A stretch of 64,000 nt of DNA from Pseudoalteromonas sp. XI10 (GTDB lineage Bacteria > Pseudomonadota > Gammaproteobacteria > Enterobacterales > Alteromonadaceae). Positions 18,124 to 27,946 of the stretch are shown here, piece by piece. Location of the stretch: NCBI RefSeq assembly GCF_001469895.1, contig NZ_LOPY01000019.1, forward strand, positions 186,001 through 250,000, given 5' to 3'. A program made the translations under genes and the position numbers. How positions within the stretch are numbered: position 1 is the first letter of the stretch; each line of letters starts with the position of its first letter. The notes beneath the pieces were generated by a model. The model ran no database searches. It was not told the origin of the DNA and was given only the letters and a program-made list of their open reading frames with translations.

Positions 18124-18266
18124 AAAATTTTGATGTTACTCGGTTTGCGCTGGTTTTGCTTTGGCCGCAATGCTAGATTACTCCTGTAAAAATTAAATTC
18201 TCACGCAATGGACTTTAATTTTTAACAGTTTAGGTAATTTGAATGAATCAAACAGTGGAACAAACA

Positions 18267-19385
18267 ATGAAAAAAGTAGGATTAGTCGGTTGGCGGGGCA
18301 TGGTTGGCTCTGTGTTATTAGAACGTATGCAGCAAGAAAATGATTTTTCTAATATCGACACGACTTTTTTCACCACCTCACAAACCGGTCAATTAGGCCC
18401 TGATCTTGCTGGCCCAGCTAAACCGCTTTTAGATGCTAATGATATCGCTGAGCTTTCGAAGATGGACATTATTGTCACTTGCCAAGGCGGTGACTATACC
18501 AAAGCCGTTTACCCGCAATTACGCGAATCAGGTTGGCAAGGTTACTGGATTGATGCGGCATCGGCACTACGTATGAGTGACGACAGTATTATTGTGCTAG
18601 ACCCGGTAAACAAAGATGTTATCAGTGCAGGCTTAGAGCAAGGTGTTAAAACCTATGTGGGCGGAAACTGTACCGTATCACTTATGCTATTAGCCCTAGG
18701 CGGTTTATTTGAACAAGACTTGATTGAATGGGTAAGCCCAATGACATATCAAGCGGCTTCTGGTGCAGGCGCACGCAACATGAAAGAGTTAATTGCGCAA
18801 ATGGGTGCAATTCACGAAACAGTGGCAGACAAGCTTGCAGATCCAAATGCTGCGATTCTTGAGATTGATAAGTTAGTCACCGAAAAAATTGCCTCAAGCG
18901 ATTTACCACAAGACCAGTTTGGTGTGCCTTTAGCTGGTAGCCTTATCCCTTGGATTGATGTACCAATGCCAAGTGGTCAAAGTAAAGAAGAGTGGAAAGC
19001 GCAAGTTGAAGCGAACAAAATTTTAGGTAGCAGCGAACAACCTGTACCCGTTGATGGCTTATGTGTTCGCATTGGCGCAATGCGTTGTCACTCACAAGCA
19101 ATGACAATTAAGCTGCGCAAAGACATTAGCGTTGAGCAAATTGAAGAAATTCTTGCTTCTCACAATGAGTGGGTCAAAGTGATCCCGAATGATCGCGATA
19201 TTACCGCTACAGATTTAACCCCTGTAAAAGTAACTGGCACGCTGTCTATTCCGGTAGGTCGTATTCGTAAATTAGCGATGGGACCAGAATACATCAGTGC
19301 ATTTACAGTGGGTGACCAACTGTTATGGGGTGCAGCAGAGCCACTTCGTCGTATGTTACGCATTATTGTTGATGGCCAACAATAA
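18267..19385 (+). CDS. asd: Aspartate-semialdehyde dehydrogenase
   Basis: Reduces aspartyl phosphate to aspartate semialdehyde with NADPH, the branch point to lysine/diaminopimelate, threonine and methionine. The N-terminal Rossmann motif is [14 protein letters not shown]. The catalytic cysteine lies in [11 protein letters not shown]; with the ATG at 18267 it becomes residue 135, the same as in E. coli Asd, which supports this start. An earlier in-frame ATG at 18243 would add eight residues. The remaining substrate residues look typical, with [15 protein letters not shown] and PVGRIRKL near the end. A terminator follows. Confidence 0.95.
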   Translation: MKKVGLVGWRGMVGSVLLERMQQENDFSNIDTTFFTTSQTGQLGPDLAGPAKPLLDANDIAELSKMDIIVTCQGGDYTKAVYPQLRESGWQGYWIDAASALRMSDDSIIVLDPVNKDVISAGLEQGVKTYVGGNCTVSLMLLALGGLFEQDLIEWVSPMTYQAASGAGARNMKELIAQMGAIHETVADKLADPNAAILEIDKLVTEKIASSDLPQDQFGVPLAGSLIPWIDVPMPSGQSKEEWKAQVEANKILGSSEQPVPVDGLCVRIGAMRCHSQAMTIKLRKDISVEQIEEILASHNEWVKVIPNDRDITATDLTPVKVTGTLSIPVGRIRKLAMGPEYISAFTVGDQLLWGAAEPLRRMLRIIVDGQQ

Positions 19386-19402
19386 TCACACAACTCAATA
19401 TT

Positions 19403-19430
19403 AAGGCTAGCATTTTGCTGGCCTTTTTTA
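19403..19430 (+). terminator. Rho-independent terminator after asd
   Basis: AAGGCTAGCA pairs with TGCTGGCCTT (one wobble pair) around a TTT loop and ends in a T-run, 18 bases after the asd stop codon. Confidence 0.88.
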
Positions 19431-19446
19431 GCACTAAAGGAAAGTA

Positions 19447-20058
19447 ATGCACACCCCTAATAAATGGAAAATGACACCAGAGCGAGTGTCGCAGTTCATT
19501 AAAACCTACAGCTTTGCACTGATGGTTGATAGTGAGTTTGAGGCAACTCATTTACCTTTAGTTTATAAGCCCGATGAGGGCGAGTTTGGTACTTTATATG
19601 GTCATGTGTCACGGGCTAATAGTCACGGCAAAAGCTTGCAAGGTACCAGTGTATTAGTGGTTTTTAACGGCCCGCATAGTTATATATCACCCACTTGGTA
19701 TAGCGAGAAGCCTGCTGTATCGACATGGAACTACGCTGCGGTGCATGCCAAGGGCACAGTAGAATACCTCGATGATGATCACACCTTAGCTTGTCTTGAT
19801 GAGTTAATTAGCCAATACGAGCCGAGTATTTTAAACGACACCAGTTTATTGCCAGCTGATTATCAAGCCAAGTTACTCCGTGGCATTGTTGGTATTAAAA
19901 TCGAACTTGATTCAATTCAGGCAAAAGAAAAGTTAGGCCAGCATAAATCGGCAGCGGATCAACAAGGTGTTGTAACAGGGTTAAAATCAGATAAACACCC
20001 AGATGCCCAAGCTTTACTCAGCTATATGCTTAAACATGAAGTAGGAATAGGCAGCTAA
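19447..20058 (+). CDS. PaiB-family FMN-binding protein
   Basis: A 203-residue protein of the PaiB / FMN-binding split-barrel family, named from a Bacillus negative regulator. Its biochemical role here is more likely flavin binding. Visible family features are the N-terminal MHTPNKW, the ATHLPLVY strand, GHVSRANSHGK and FNGPHSYISPTWY, which line the flavin pocket. A C-terminal helix region follows with KSDKHPDAQAL. It has no partner paiA gene nearby. AAAGGAAAG precedes the ATG. Confidence 0.88.
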   Translation: MHTPNKWKMTPERVSQFIKTYSFALMVDSEFEATHLPLVYKPDEGEFGTLYGHVSRANSHGKSLQGTSVLVVFNGPHSYISPTWYSEKPAVSTWNYAAVHAKGTVEYLDDDHTLACLDELISQYEPSILNDTSLLPADYQAKLLRGIVGIKIELDSIQAKEKLGQHKSAADQQGVVTGLKSDKHPDAQALLSYMLKHEVGIGS

Positions 20059-20343
20059 TTTGCATCCCGCAAATGCTGCCAATTGGTTGGAAAGTACCTA
20101 GCATGGCTTTGTTAAAAGCATGTTAATTACTAATGTTAAAGTTAGTACATTCCATGTGTCTGTCAACTAAATGTCATATTTAGAGAAGGTAAGTTTCAAG
20201 TTAAGGCAATCTAAGAAGGTATGTAAAATTCAATGATTTTATTTATCCTAATCTACTTTGCTCCGAAAAAATAAACACTTAATTATTTGCCGAACTTCCA
20301 AGGCCTCACTATATTTTCTTAAGTGCTTAGTTGGAAGTTGGCT

Positions 20344-22302
20344 ATGAACATTTCAAAAAAATTAAAACTCGCCTTTGCGTCAGCCATTGCGCTGCCGCTT
20401 ATCATCATTGCTGTGCTTGTAATTACACAAACAAGACAGCAGGCACTCGATAGTTTTGCCGAGCTTAGTGAAAGAGAAGCGAGACAAGTCGATAATGGTA
20501 TCAGTATGTTTTTTGCAGAAATCGAGAAAAACGTCGATTACCTTGCCTCCCATGCCGCTATATTAGACGCCAAGCAAGGTGTTAAAACCCATATGCAGTC
20601 ACCTAGTGCAGAAAAGCTTGATCATTTAAGTGGCAGCAGCACCGAACAAAACGCCTTTAGTTTGTTTGATCACTTTGGCGCCACCCACCCGGGACTTGCA
20701 TATATTTATATGGGTAATGAGCAAGGCGGTTATATTCAATGGCCAGAGGGTGAAGTTACAGCGAATTATGATCCAAGAGTGAGGCCTTGGTACGAAACAG
20801 GCAAAGCAGCAGATGGTAAAACGGTAAGAACCAATGCCTACTATTGGGCAGCCGATGACATGGTCATTGTTTCTACTGTTAAAGCGATTAAACAAGCGGG
20901 GGAGTTTATTGGTGTGCAGGGCATGGATGTATCATTGCAGGGCCTTACCGATATTATTGCGAACATTAAACTTGGTGAAACTGGCTATTTAATGTTGATC
21001 GAAGATAGTGGCAATGTACTCGTTGACGTTAAAAATGCTGATTACAGGTTTAAGCAGCTAGCACAAGTCAATAACGGAAAATACAAACAGCTCGCTGAGA
21101 ATAATCAGGGTCAATTTGAAATTGACATTAATGGCAAAGATTACTTAGCGAATATTTACACCTCGCAAAAACTAGGCTGGAAATTTATAGGTTTAGTTGA
21201 AAAATCTGAAGTGATGAGTGCCGCAAACGCAATGACGATTACCATTTTAGTCATCAGTGCAATTCTGATTGCTGTATTCATTCTAGTAGCTAGCTATATT
21301 TCTAAATTAATTTCTGCTCCTATTGTTGAAGTAAGTGATGGTCTTACCGAGATATCACAAGGTGGTGGTGATTTAACGAAACGGTTAGTGATTAAAACAC
21401 GCGATGAAACTGCCAAACTGGCTAACAGTTTTAATTTATTTTTGAATTTAATATCGGATTTAGTCACGCAAATTAATGATTGTGCTCAAAACGTAAGTGA
21501 TACCTCAGCGCAAACATCATCACAGGCGGGGCAATTATCTGGCTCAACATCACAGCAACAACAAGCTCTTGAAATGGCGGCCACTGCGATTAATGAAATG
21601 GCAGCGACTGCTAATGAAGTCTCTGCCAGTTGTGCCAATGCAGCCGAACTTGCATCGCAAACACAGCAGGCCTCTGAGCTTGGGCAAAGTGTTATATCTG
21701 AAACGGTTGATAGTGTTGTGTCTTTGTCTGAGGTGATCACCAAAGCAACCCAAGATATAAACCAACTCGACGCTGAAAGCGAAAACATCATGTCGATATT
21801 AAGCGTGATAAGAGGCATTGCAGAGCAAACCAATTTGTTAGCCTTAAATGCAGCAATTGAAGCGGCGAGGGCAGGCGAGCATGGTCGAGGTTTTGCGGTT
21901 GTTGCAGATGAGGTGCGTGCGTTATCACAAAGGACCTCAGAATCGACAGAAGAAATAGCAAGTCAGTTAGATACTTTACGTAAAATGTCTGATCAAGTGT
22001 CTAAAGAAATGACAACCAGCTTAAACCGTACAAATAAAACGGTTGATTTAGCTCATTCAGCACAGCAACAATTTAGCGAAATAACTGCGTCTATCGTTAA
22101 TATTAGCGATTTAAATACACAAATTGCTACCGCAGCCGAAGAGCAACAGCATGTAGCAGAAGACATTAACCGCAATGTTGTTGAAATAAAAAATGCGGCT
22201 GATGATGTAAGCGAAATTGCCGATAGTGCAAGAGGCAATGGAGAGAAACTAAACCTGTTATCGAATACTCTGACTGATTTAGTGGGTAAGTTTAAGGTGT
22301 AA
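20344..22302 (+). CDS. Methyl-accepting chemotaxis protein with dCache sensor
   Basis: A 652-residue chemoreceptor: TM1 about 10-30, periplasmic dCache domain to about 295, TM2 about 298-320, HAMP ([12 protein letters not shown]), signalling domain with tip [18 protein letters not shown]. The sensor has the YDPRVRPWY block but a Trp replaces the Asp expected after the second Tyr (YYWAAD). It therefore does not fully match the amino-acid-binding subclass and its ligand may differ. ATG at 20344 is chosen with GGAAG just upstream; a GTG seven codons earlier is open. The C terminus lacks a NWETF-type CheR tether. Confidence 0.93.
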   Translation: MNISKKLKLAFASAIALPLIIIAVLVITQTRQQALDSFAELSEREARQVDNGISMFFAEIEKNVDYLASHAAILDAKQGVKTHMQSPSAEKLDHLSGSSTEQNAFSLFDHFGATHPGLAYIYMGNEQGGYIQWPEGEVTANYDPRVRPWYETGKAADGKTVRTNAYYWAADDMVIVSTVKAIKQAGEFIGVQGMDVSLQGLTDIIANIKLGETGYLMLIEDSGNVLVDVKNADYRFKQLAQVNNGKYKQLAENNQGQFEIDINGKDYLANIYTSQKLGWKFIGLVEKSEVMSAANAMTITILVISAILIAVFILVASYISKLISAPIVEVSDGLTEISQGGGDLTKRLVIKTRDETAKLANSFNLFLNLISDLVTQINDCAQNVSDTSAQTSSQAGQLSGSTSQQQQALEMAATAINEMAATANEVSASCANAAELASQTQQASELGQSVISETVDSVVSLSEVITKATQDINQLDAESENIMSILSVIRGIAEQTNLLALNAAIEAARAGEHGRGFAVVADEVRALSQRTSESTEEIASQLDTLRKMSDQVSKEMTTSLNRTNKTVDLAHSAQQQFSEITASIVNISDLNTQIATAAEEQQHVAEDINRNVVEIKNAADDVSEIADSARGNGEKLNLLSNTLTDLVGKFKV

Positions 22303-22461
22303 GTGAGGCATTATTGAACCTTTGTTGTTATTTGATGTTAAGCAGGTTTACAAGCTGGATCAATTTATCAAAAAATAATTACCCGTTTTAGGTTCTAGGA
22401 CTTGATTTGATAATACAATATGATTAAGTTTTAACAGCAACCAACAACACAGTAATGAGCT

Positions 22462-24000
22462 ATGCAGGGAAGAACATTCAACTTGAACAAATTGCCACTT
22501 ATTGTTTGTTTACTAATGTTCTTTCTAACCTGCGTTTTTCATGTGTCTGTAAGTTATTTTCAGGTAAGACACCAAAAGCAATTTTCGAACGTTTTATTAA
22601 ATAAGGCTGAGCATATATCTGCAGATATCTCATCAGCAATAAATGCCGCTTCACGGATATCATCTCGTCAATGTGACACTCAAACCATTAATAAATTACG
22701 GGTGATTTTGGCCAATTATGAATACGTCCATGACTTAGGTCTAATTCAAAAAGGTAAGGTTAAGTGCTCTGCAAATTGGGGTAAGTTAGACAAAACAACA
22801 TTACTTACTCAGCAATTATATAATTCATCTTCAGGGTATGATTTTGCAGCAGAGGTTGCAGGTGTTTTTCCGGTAAAAACAAAGTATGACGTCACTAAAC
22901 GTGACGATATCATCGCATTCACTGTAAACAAGCCTTTTAAACATATTGATGAATTAAAAAAGCACTTTGAATTTAAAATTATTTCTAAAAATAAAGAGTA
23001 TGTTTTTCATCACTATGAAACCCAATATCAATTTAACAGCAAAACATTATTGCCAACTCAACAGGTAGAAACGTGTAGTACACAATTTTCTTATTGTGTT
23101 GTCACTGAGAATAATCGCCCAGGTATTTTGTATTTCCCGCTGTACATATCTGTATTGATCATATGTATGCTTGGTTTAATTAGCTTTTTAATAGCGTATT
23201 CTTTGAGCTCATATTTTGATATGCAAAACTCCATGGAATTCAGACTTCGAAGTGCAATCAAAAATGCACAGTTGTATCTTGAGTATCAACCGATCATAGA
23301 TGTTAAAACTAACAAAATAATTGGTGTTGAGAGTTTAGTCCGCTGGAAAGACGAAATACATGGGCAGGTTTCACCGGAACTATTTTTAGGTGTTGCTGAG
23401 CAGTTATCTTTGTATCCTATGTTGGCCTATGAATGCGCGACGAAGGCCCTTCAAGAATTAGCACCAATTATGAAAACCGATCATGGTTTTTCTGTCGCAA
23501 TTAATGTTAATGCATATGAAATTGAAAACCCCGAGTTTTTAGATTACTTACATCAGCTTTGTAGTGAGTATGAGCTAAGGAATGAGCAAGTAAAGATAGA
23601 GATCACAGAGCGCATTGGCTTGCCTTTAACTTTATTAGCTTGCTTCGCTTTAAAGGCGAAAAAATATGGCTTTAAAATAGCGCTCGATGATTTTGGAACC
23701 GGAGTATCTAATCTTGTATGGCTTACAGAAATCAACTTTGATGTAATCAAGATAGATAAGGTATTTACCCAATCAATTACAGATGGTGTAAAGCAAAAAA
23801 TGGTTTTGGCGATAATGTCATTAGTCTCAGAGCTCAACCGAACTGTTATCTTTGAAGGGGTTGAAACTGAGGACGAGTACAATTTTATCGAGAGTCATAA
23901 TGAGGATTACCAAATACAAGGTTGGTATTTTTATAAATCATTGTCTTTGCAAGAGTTACAAAATGCTTTGGTTGGTAATGACAATGCTCAAACGCTCTAG
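22462..24000 (+). CDS. Cyclic di-GMP phosphodiesterase (CSS-motif + EAL)
   Basis: A 512-residue inner-membrane enzyme predicted to hydrolyse c-di-GMP to pGpG. Two membrane helices (about 11-34 and 228-250) bracket a periplasmic CSS-motif-type domain with cysteines (SRQCDTQ, KCSANWG) that in this family senses redox or disulphide state. The EAL domain (about 265-505) has ESL in place of EAL but keeps the metal and general-base residues: INVNA, ITER, LDDFGTG, IKIDK and FEGVET. It therefore looks active. It lies 160 bases after a chemoreceptor gene in the same direction. Confidence 0.9.
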   Translation: MQGRTFNLNKLPLIVCLLMFFLTCVFHVSVSYFQVRHQKQFSNVLLNKAEHISADISSAINAASRISSRQCDTQTINKLRVILANYEYVHDLGLIQKGKVKCSANWGKLDKTTLLTQQLYNSSSGYDFAAEVAGVFPVKTKYDVTKRDDIIAFTVNKPFKHIDELKKHFEFKIISKNKEYVFHHYETQYQFNSKTLLPTQQVETCSTQFSYCVVTENNRPGILYFPLYISVLIICMLGLISFLIAYSLSSYFDMQNSMEFRLRSAIKNAQLYLEYQPIIDVKTNKIIGVESLVRWKDEIHGQVSPELFLGVAEQLSLYPMLAYECATKALQELAPIMKTDHGFSVAINVNAYEIENPEFLDYLHQLCSEYELRNEQVKIEITERIGLPLTLLACFALKAKKYGFKIALDDFGTGVSNLVWLTEINFDVIKIDKVFTQSITDGVKQKMVLAIMSLVSELNRTVIFEGVETEDEYNFIESHNEDYQIQGWYFYKSLSLQELQNALVGNDNAQTL

Positions 24001-24063
24001 ACTTATTTTGCTGTTACACATTAGTATGTAACCGGCAATCGCTGTAGAACAAAATGGAAAACA

Positions 24064-24498
24064 ATGAAAGTAGACAATGCGACCGCTGAGGATTATCCAG
24101 AGCTACTCGCTGTATGGGAAAACTCAGTACGAGCAACTCATGATTTTATAACAGAAGACGACATAGCCTTTTTTAAGCCAATTATTATTGAACAGGCATT
24201 TCCTAATGTGACTTTAAAGTGCATTAAGGATGAGCATCAGGCAATTTTAGGCTTTATTGGCGTACATGAGTGCAAAATAGAAATGTTGTTCATTTTAGAT
24301 GCCGCAAGAGGTAAGGGGATAGGTAAAGCACTCTTGAACTATGCGGTTGAGCAATTAGCAGCCAACAAAGTGGATGTTAATGAGCAAAACCCACTTGCAG
24401 TTGGGTTTTATCAACATATGGGGTTTAAAGTTGCCTCACGCTCGCCATTAGATGATATGGGCAAGCCATTTCCAATATTGCACATGGAACTCGTGTAG
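24064..24498 (+). CDS. GNAT-family N-acetyltransferase
   Basis: A 144-residue acetyltransferase. The acetyl-CoA pyrophosphate loop appears as ARGKGIGKALL (about 82-92). The N-terminal KVDNATAEDYPELLAVWENSVRATH and the C-terminal VGFYQHMGFKV segments are typical of the YjaB-like GNAT group. The substrate is unknown. The stop codon is odd: the last codon plus stop read GTG TAG, and this GTAG is the head of a repeat of the palindromic family that fills the following 360 bases. The repeat may thus have set the present C terminus. Confidence 0.85.
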   Translation: MKVDNATAEDYPELLAVWENSVRATHDFITEDDIAFFKPIIIEQAFPNVTLKCIKDEHQAILGFIGVHECKIEMLFILDAARGKGIGKALLNYAVEQLAANKVDVNEQNPLAVGFYQHMGFKVASRSPLDDMGKPFPILHMELV

Positions 24499-24840
24499 GA
24501 ATGGCTCTTATAAACAAACGCGCGAAACAAGTTTCACGCCTACGATAGAAAACATTAGGCGCTAGGATTCAGGCTCTGGGACGCGATATAAAATCGCTGC
24601 TACTTGTTCGGCGTTGAAACGCCTCCTACAAACTTTACTCTCGTAACTTGTAACTTTCCCCTCAATCGCGCTAAAGCACGACCTACAAACACGCGAAACA
24701 AGTTTCACGCCTACGATAGAAAACATTAAGCACTAGGATTTAGGCTATGGGACGCGATATAAAATTGCTGCTACTTGTTCGGCGTTGAAACGCCTCCTAG
24801 AAACTTTCCCCTTGTAACTCGCTAACTTTACTCTTCTGAC
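24494..24840 (-). repeat. REP/BIME-like cluster 1 (two composite units, inverted)
   Basis: Fills most of the gap 24499-24928. It contains two copies of a composite element on the minus strand, each built of GTAG-headed imperfect palindromes. GTAGGAGGCGTTTCAACGCC is at 24629-24610 and again, slightly changed, near 24800-24780. A GTAGCAGCGAT...ATCGC unit and a GTAGGCGTGAAAC...GTTTCGCG unit occur in each copy. Copies of GTAGGTCGTGCTTTAGCGCG and of the AAAGTTAGCGAG spacer lie between them. A decayed GTAGGAACGGCT unit on the plus strand begins at 24494, inside the acetyltransferase stop. No open reading frame is seen. Confidence 0.85.
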
Positions 24841-24928
24841 GCGCAAACTAAAAAATCATTACTTGTCATACAAAATAATCTATTGTATTTTCAGGGAATT
24901 AAGGTTTAAAAATAAAAGGATTTTAGTA

Positions 24929-25612
24929 ATGGTTAAACTAAATGGATTCACAGTTTTAATTTTGATTGCTATCAGTTCGCTAATAACTTATTTGGTTACT
25001 TCAACGAGCAACAATAGTGAGGTGACGGCTACCGTTATAGAGAGTCAAGTTAATAGTGATTCTAATAAAGAAGTGATCTCGGCGAATAACAAAGATATAC
25101 ATCAAAGCACTATTCAAGTTAAACAATTAGCCAGTTCAGATCCTGAAGGTAATAAGGTGAGTGAAGAGCAAGGTCAACAAACGAATTTAGCTGATAGACA
25201 TTTTTCATCATCAGAATCTGTTACCAATTTATTCATCACTGATAATGAGCAAATTAAACAGCAAAGCGTATTTGGCGCAATCACAATTCCTGAATTTCAT
25301 GACTTTTTGAATAATGTACGAGGTGCAGAAGAAACCGATAATTCAATAGAAAGAGAAGTTAAGCTGCTCGAAATGTTGAATCAAATTCGCACAAACGATG
25401 TTTATGCTGAAGACTTTGCTTGCAGAGGTAAAGTCTGTGCTATGTCATTTTACCATGAGGCTAACTCTGATTTTGATCTTGATAAGTTGAGTACTTTTGA
25501 TGAAAACTACCTTTTCACAAACACATCAAAAGACGAATCAGGTTCAACAGTGACAAGAGTCTTGTTTATTCAAACAGACAACCCATCTCAATTAGTTTTT
25601 ACCAATGGATAG
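24929..25612 (+). CDS. Membrane-anchored protein of unknown function with a Cys pair
   Basis: A 227-residue protein not recognised. One N-terminal membrane helix (about 6-25) is followed by a Ser/Asn/Gln-rich low-complexity stretch (about 27-100). A compact C-terminal domain contains two cysteines in FACRGKVCAMSFYHE. The topology suggests a periplasmic domain held to the inner membrane, perhaps with a disulphide. AAAAGGA eight bases upstream supports the ATG at 24929 over an upstream start at 24863. It is flanked on both sides by palindromic repeat clusters. Confidence 0.7.
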   Translation: MVKLNGFTVLILIAISSLITYLVTSTSNNSEVTATVIESQVNSDSNKEVISANNKDIHQSTIQVKQLASSDPEGNKVSEEQGQQTNLADRHFSSSESVTNLFITDNEQIKQQSVFGAITIPEFHDFLNNVRGAEETDNSIEREVKLLEMLNQIRTNDVYAEDFACRGKVCAMSFYHEANSDFDLDKLSTFDENYLFTNTSKDESGSTVTRVLFIQTDNPSQLVFTNG

Positions 25613-25659
25613 TCTTTGTAAGTCGCTATTTATGGCGACAATACCTTTAACATTTTCAT

Positions 25660-26066
25660 GTAGGAACGGCTTTAGCGGTGAACCATAAATGTTTGGCTTT
25701 GAAACGCCTCTTATAAACAAACGCGCGAAACAAGTTTCACGCCTACGATAGAAAACATTAGGCGCTAGGATTTAGGCTCTAGGACGCGATGTAAAATCGC
25801 TGCTACTTGTTGGGCCTTGAAACGCCTCCTGCAAACTTTGCTCTCGTAACTCGCTAACTTTCCCCCTCAATCGCGCTAAAGCACGACCTACAAACGCGCG
25901 AAACAAGTTTCACGCCTACGATGAATCACGTAGGAACGGCTTCAGCCGTGAATTTAGATATTCGGCGTTGAAACGCCTCCTACAACTTTCCCCTTGTAGC
26001 TTGCTAACTTTACTCTCGCAACTTGCTAACTTTCCCCTTGAAACTCGCTAACTTTACTTTCGTCAC
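25660..26066. repeat. REP/BIME-like cluster 2 (mixed orientation)
   Basis: Occupies most of the 520-base gap between the unknown membrane protein and the VOC protein. GTAGGAACGGCTTTAGC-type units occur on the plus strand at 25660 and 25930. Inverted copies of the composite element fill 25705-25830 and 25880-25985 (GGCGTTGAAACGCCTCCTAC at 25963-25982). The right end (25990-26066) is a run of degenerate ACTTTCCCC/ACTCGCTAACTTTACT spacer repeats, the complement of the 22-bp tandem unit seen at 35751. No gene is apparent. Confidence 0.83.
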
Positions 26067-26136
26067 TTATCTTTTGCTTAATTTAATGAACGCGATATGC
26101 TGAAGCAACGAATAAAGCATTACATGGGAGTAGCAA

Positions 26137-26517
26137 ATGAATCTCAATCAGGTGACGTTACCTGTAAAGGATATGAATGAAGCGGTAGCTTTTTACTTAA
26201 CACTAGGAATGATTCAGATTGTGGATACCCCGCATTACGCACGCTTTCAATGCCCAGATGGTGAAGCCACATTTTCGCTGTCATTAGAAACTGAAGAGTT
26301 TAGTAATAGTGCGGTCATTTATTTTGAACATGAGCAGCTCGATGAGCTCTATGCAAGCCTTGTTGAAAAAGGCATTAGCTTTGAACAGCCGCCAACAGAC
26401 CAGCGTTATTTATGGACGGAAGCAATTCTAAAAGACCCATCAGGGAATAAGATTAAATTGTATTGGGCGGGAGAAAACCGCTTAAACCCACCATGGAAGG
26501 TAGAAAAGCGAGGGTAA
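26137..26517 (+). CDS. VOC-family (glyoxalase/dioxygenase fold) protein
   Basis: A 126-residue protein with the vicinal-oxygen-chelate fold: MNLNQVTLPVKDMNEAVAFY at the start, an ATFSLSLE strand, and the ending KDPSGNKIKLYWAGENR typical of the glyoxalase/bleomycin-resistance family. Metal-type residues appear at the usual strand ends, including the late Glu/Tyr region. The substrate is unknown. GGGAG lies upstream of the ATG. Confidence 0.88.
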   Translation: MNLNQVTLPVKDMNEAVAFYLTLGMIQIVDTPHYARFQCPDGEATFSLSLETEEFSNSAVIYFEHEQLDELYASLVEKGISFEQPPTDQRYLWTEAILKDPSGNKIKLYWAGENRLNPPWKVEKRG

Positions 26518-26548
26518 AAAAGGCGCTAGAGTCTAGGTCCTAGCGCCC
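26515..26548 (-). terminator. Terminator of the ion-channel gene (minus strand)
   Basis: On the minus strand GGCGCTAGG... pairs with CTAGCGCC across an AT-containing loop and is followed by a run of T (the A-run at 26515-26521 on the plus strand). It sits between two convergent genes. Confidence 0.8.
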
Positions 26549-26577
26549 AATATCTAAAAACTATTATTTAAAAAACC

Positions 26578-27387
26578 TTACTGCTTTTCTTTCAGTAATT
26601 GTTTTAGTTCAGCCATTTCAGCTTGCAGCTGAGCAATTTGCCCTTTGGTTGCTGGCATGTCGGCATCAGATGTTTGCTCTTCACGGGCGTTACGATGCTC
26701 TTCAGACATGACCTCTAAAATCGCACCAACCATCATGTTTAAAAATACAAAGGCTGTTAAGAAGATAAACGTTAGGTAGAAAATCCAGCTGAGTTCATAC
26801 ACAGCCATAGTTTCATACATAACATCGGTCCAATCCTCAAACGTGGCAATCCTAAATAATGTGAGCATAGAAATAGACACATCGCCCCACAGTACAGGGT
26901 TTATATCAGCAAACAGCATGCTACCCATGGCGGCATAAATATAGAAGATCACAAACATGAGTAGGGCGATATAGCCCATTTGTGGAATGGCTTTTAAAAG
27001 CGAGTTAACCAGCAGTCTAAGCTCTGGGATCATAGATACAAGTCGCAACACGCGGAAAATACGCAGTAATCGAGCGATAAAAATCGTAGAGCCAGCAGCG
27101 GGGTAAAGGCTACCCACCACAATTATAAAATCGAAGATATTCCAGCCTTTGGTGAAAAAGTCTTTAAAACCACGGCTTGCGATAAAGCGGATCACCAGTT
27201 CAACTAAAAAGAAAACGGTGATACCTAAGTCCATCCAATGCAAGGCAAGCTCAGCAGTTGGATGTAAAGAGTAGGTGTGTGCACCCACTGTTAGCGCTGA
27301 AATAACAATGACAGCAATAACAAATGATTGAAAAATTTTACTTTTATCGATACGCTGAAACAGCTGTTGTAACTGCGACAACATCAT
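26578..27387 (-). CDS. Voltage-gated-type ion transporter (bacterial Nav/NaChBac-like)
   Basis: A 269-residue single-domain channel subunit that should assemble as a tetramer. Six helices are visible. S4 carries regularly spaced arginines (ARLLRIFRVLRLVSMIPELR), the pore loop is TLFRIATFEDWTDVMY, and S6 is FLNMMVGAILEVM. A C-terminal cytoplasmic coiled coil (GQIAQLQAEMAELKQLLKEK) would hold the tetramer together. The filter reads TFEDW instead of the TLESW of NaChBac, so ion selectivity may not be purely sodium. The start is one of two adjacent ATGs after AAAGGG; an upstream start would add 20 residues. Confidence 0.88.
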   Translation of the reverse strand: MMLSQLQQLFQRIDKSKIFQSFVIAVIVISALTVGAHTYSLHPTAELALHWMDLGITVFFLVELVIRFIASRGFKDFFTKGWNIFDFIIVVGSLYPAAGSTIFIARLLRIFRVLRLVSMIPELRLLVNSLLKAIPQMGYIALLMFVIFYIYAAMGSMLFADINPVLWGDVSISMLTLFRIATFEDWTDVMYETMAVYELSWIFYLTFIFLTAFVFLNMMVGAILEVMSEEHRNAREEQTSDADMPATKGQIAQLQAEMAELKQLLKEKQ

Positions 27388-27472
27388 ATAGAACCCTTTG
27401 GTAATAATATTTAAACCCACGCAATATACAGGAAAACGCAGCACCAATGTATAACTACATAAAGGAAATTTA

Positions 27473-27679
27473 ATGTTTTTAAATGCCTTAAAACTGGCCG
27501 TGATTGCGACCCTTGCAATACTTTTATCGGCTTGTAGCTCAGATGCCCGTTATCATGAAATTCAATCGGCGCGTTTAAGAGAATGCAATCATATGGCAGA
27601 TAAAGAGTACCATGAGTGCGTAAAGCGCCAGCAAGACAGCTACGAAGAATTTAAAAAACAACAAGCAGAACATGACTAA
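27473..27679 (+). CDS. Small lipoprotein of unknown function
   Basis: A 68-residue protein with a lipoprotein signal peptide and lipobox LSAC (Cys at 22). A highly charged helical tail with two further cysteines follows (LRECNHMADKEYHECVKRQQ). A good AAAGGAA site precedes the ATG. It is divergent from the ion channel gene and overlaps the next gene by eight bases, so the two are probably co-translated. No family name can be given. Confidence 0.75.
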   Translation: MFLNALKLAVIATLAILLSACSSDARYHEIQSARLRECNHMADKEYHECVKRQQDSYEEFKKQQAEHD

Positions 27680-27944
27680 AACTGAAAAGCGCCTAGATAA
27701 GGCTATTCGAGTTGCATTAACGCAAGCGTGCGAACAAGCAAAAGAACAAGTACACGAATTTTCATGGTTAACGCATACTGCTGATCTAAAAAAGCTACCG
27801 CAATCACTAAAAGTAAGTTGTTATTGTAAAGAACTGCCGATAACCGCTGAACAAACCCAGTTAATTACCAGTTTAATTATCAAAGAATTGAGCGCTATAG
27901 ATTTAGCTATCAATGCAAAAGCAATTGCGTTTTTAAAGGAATAA
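27672..27944 (+). CDS. Hypothetical protein, 90 residues
   Basis: Small soluble protein, not confidently recognised. It has a helical N terminus rich in Lys/Glu/Ala and a CYC element (VSCYCKELP), then a second helical half. No signal peptide or membrane segment. It overlaps the lipoprotein gene by eight bases and is followed two bases later by the next gene, which indicates one operon of three small genes (27473-28393). Confidence 0.65.
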   Translation: MTKTEKRLDKAIRVALTQACEQAKEQVHEFSWLTHTADLKKLPQSLKVSCYCKELPITAEQTQLITSLIIKELSAIDLAINAKAIAFLKE

Positions 27945-27946
27945 TA

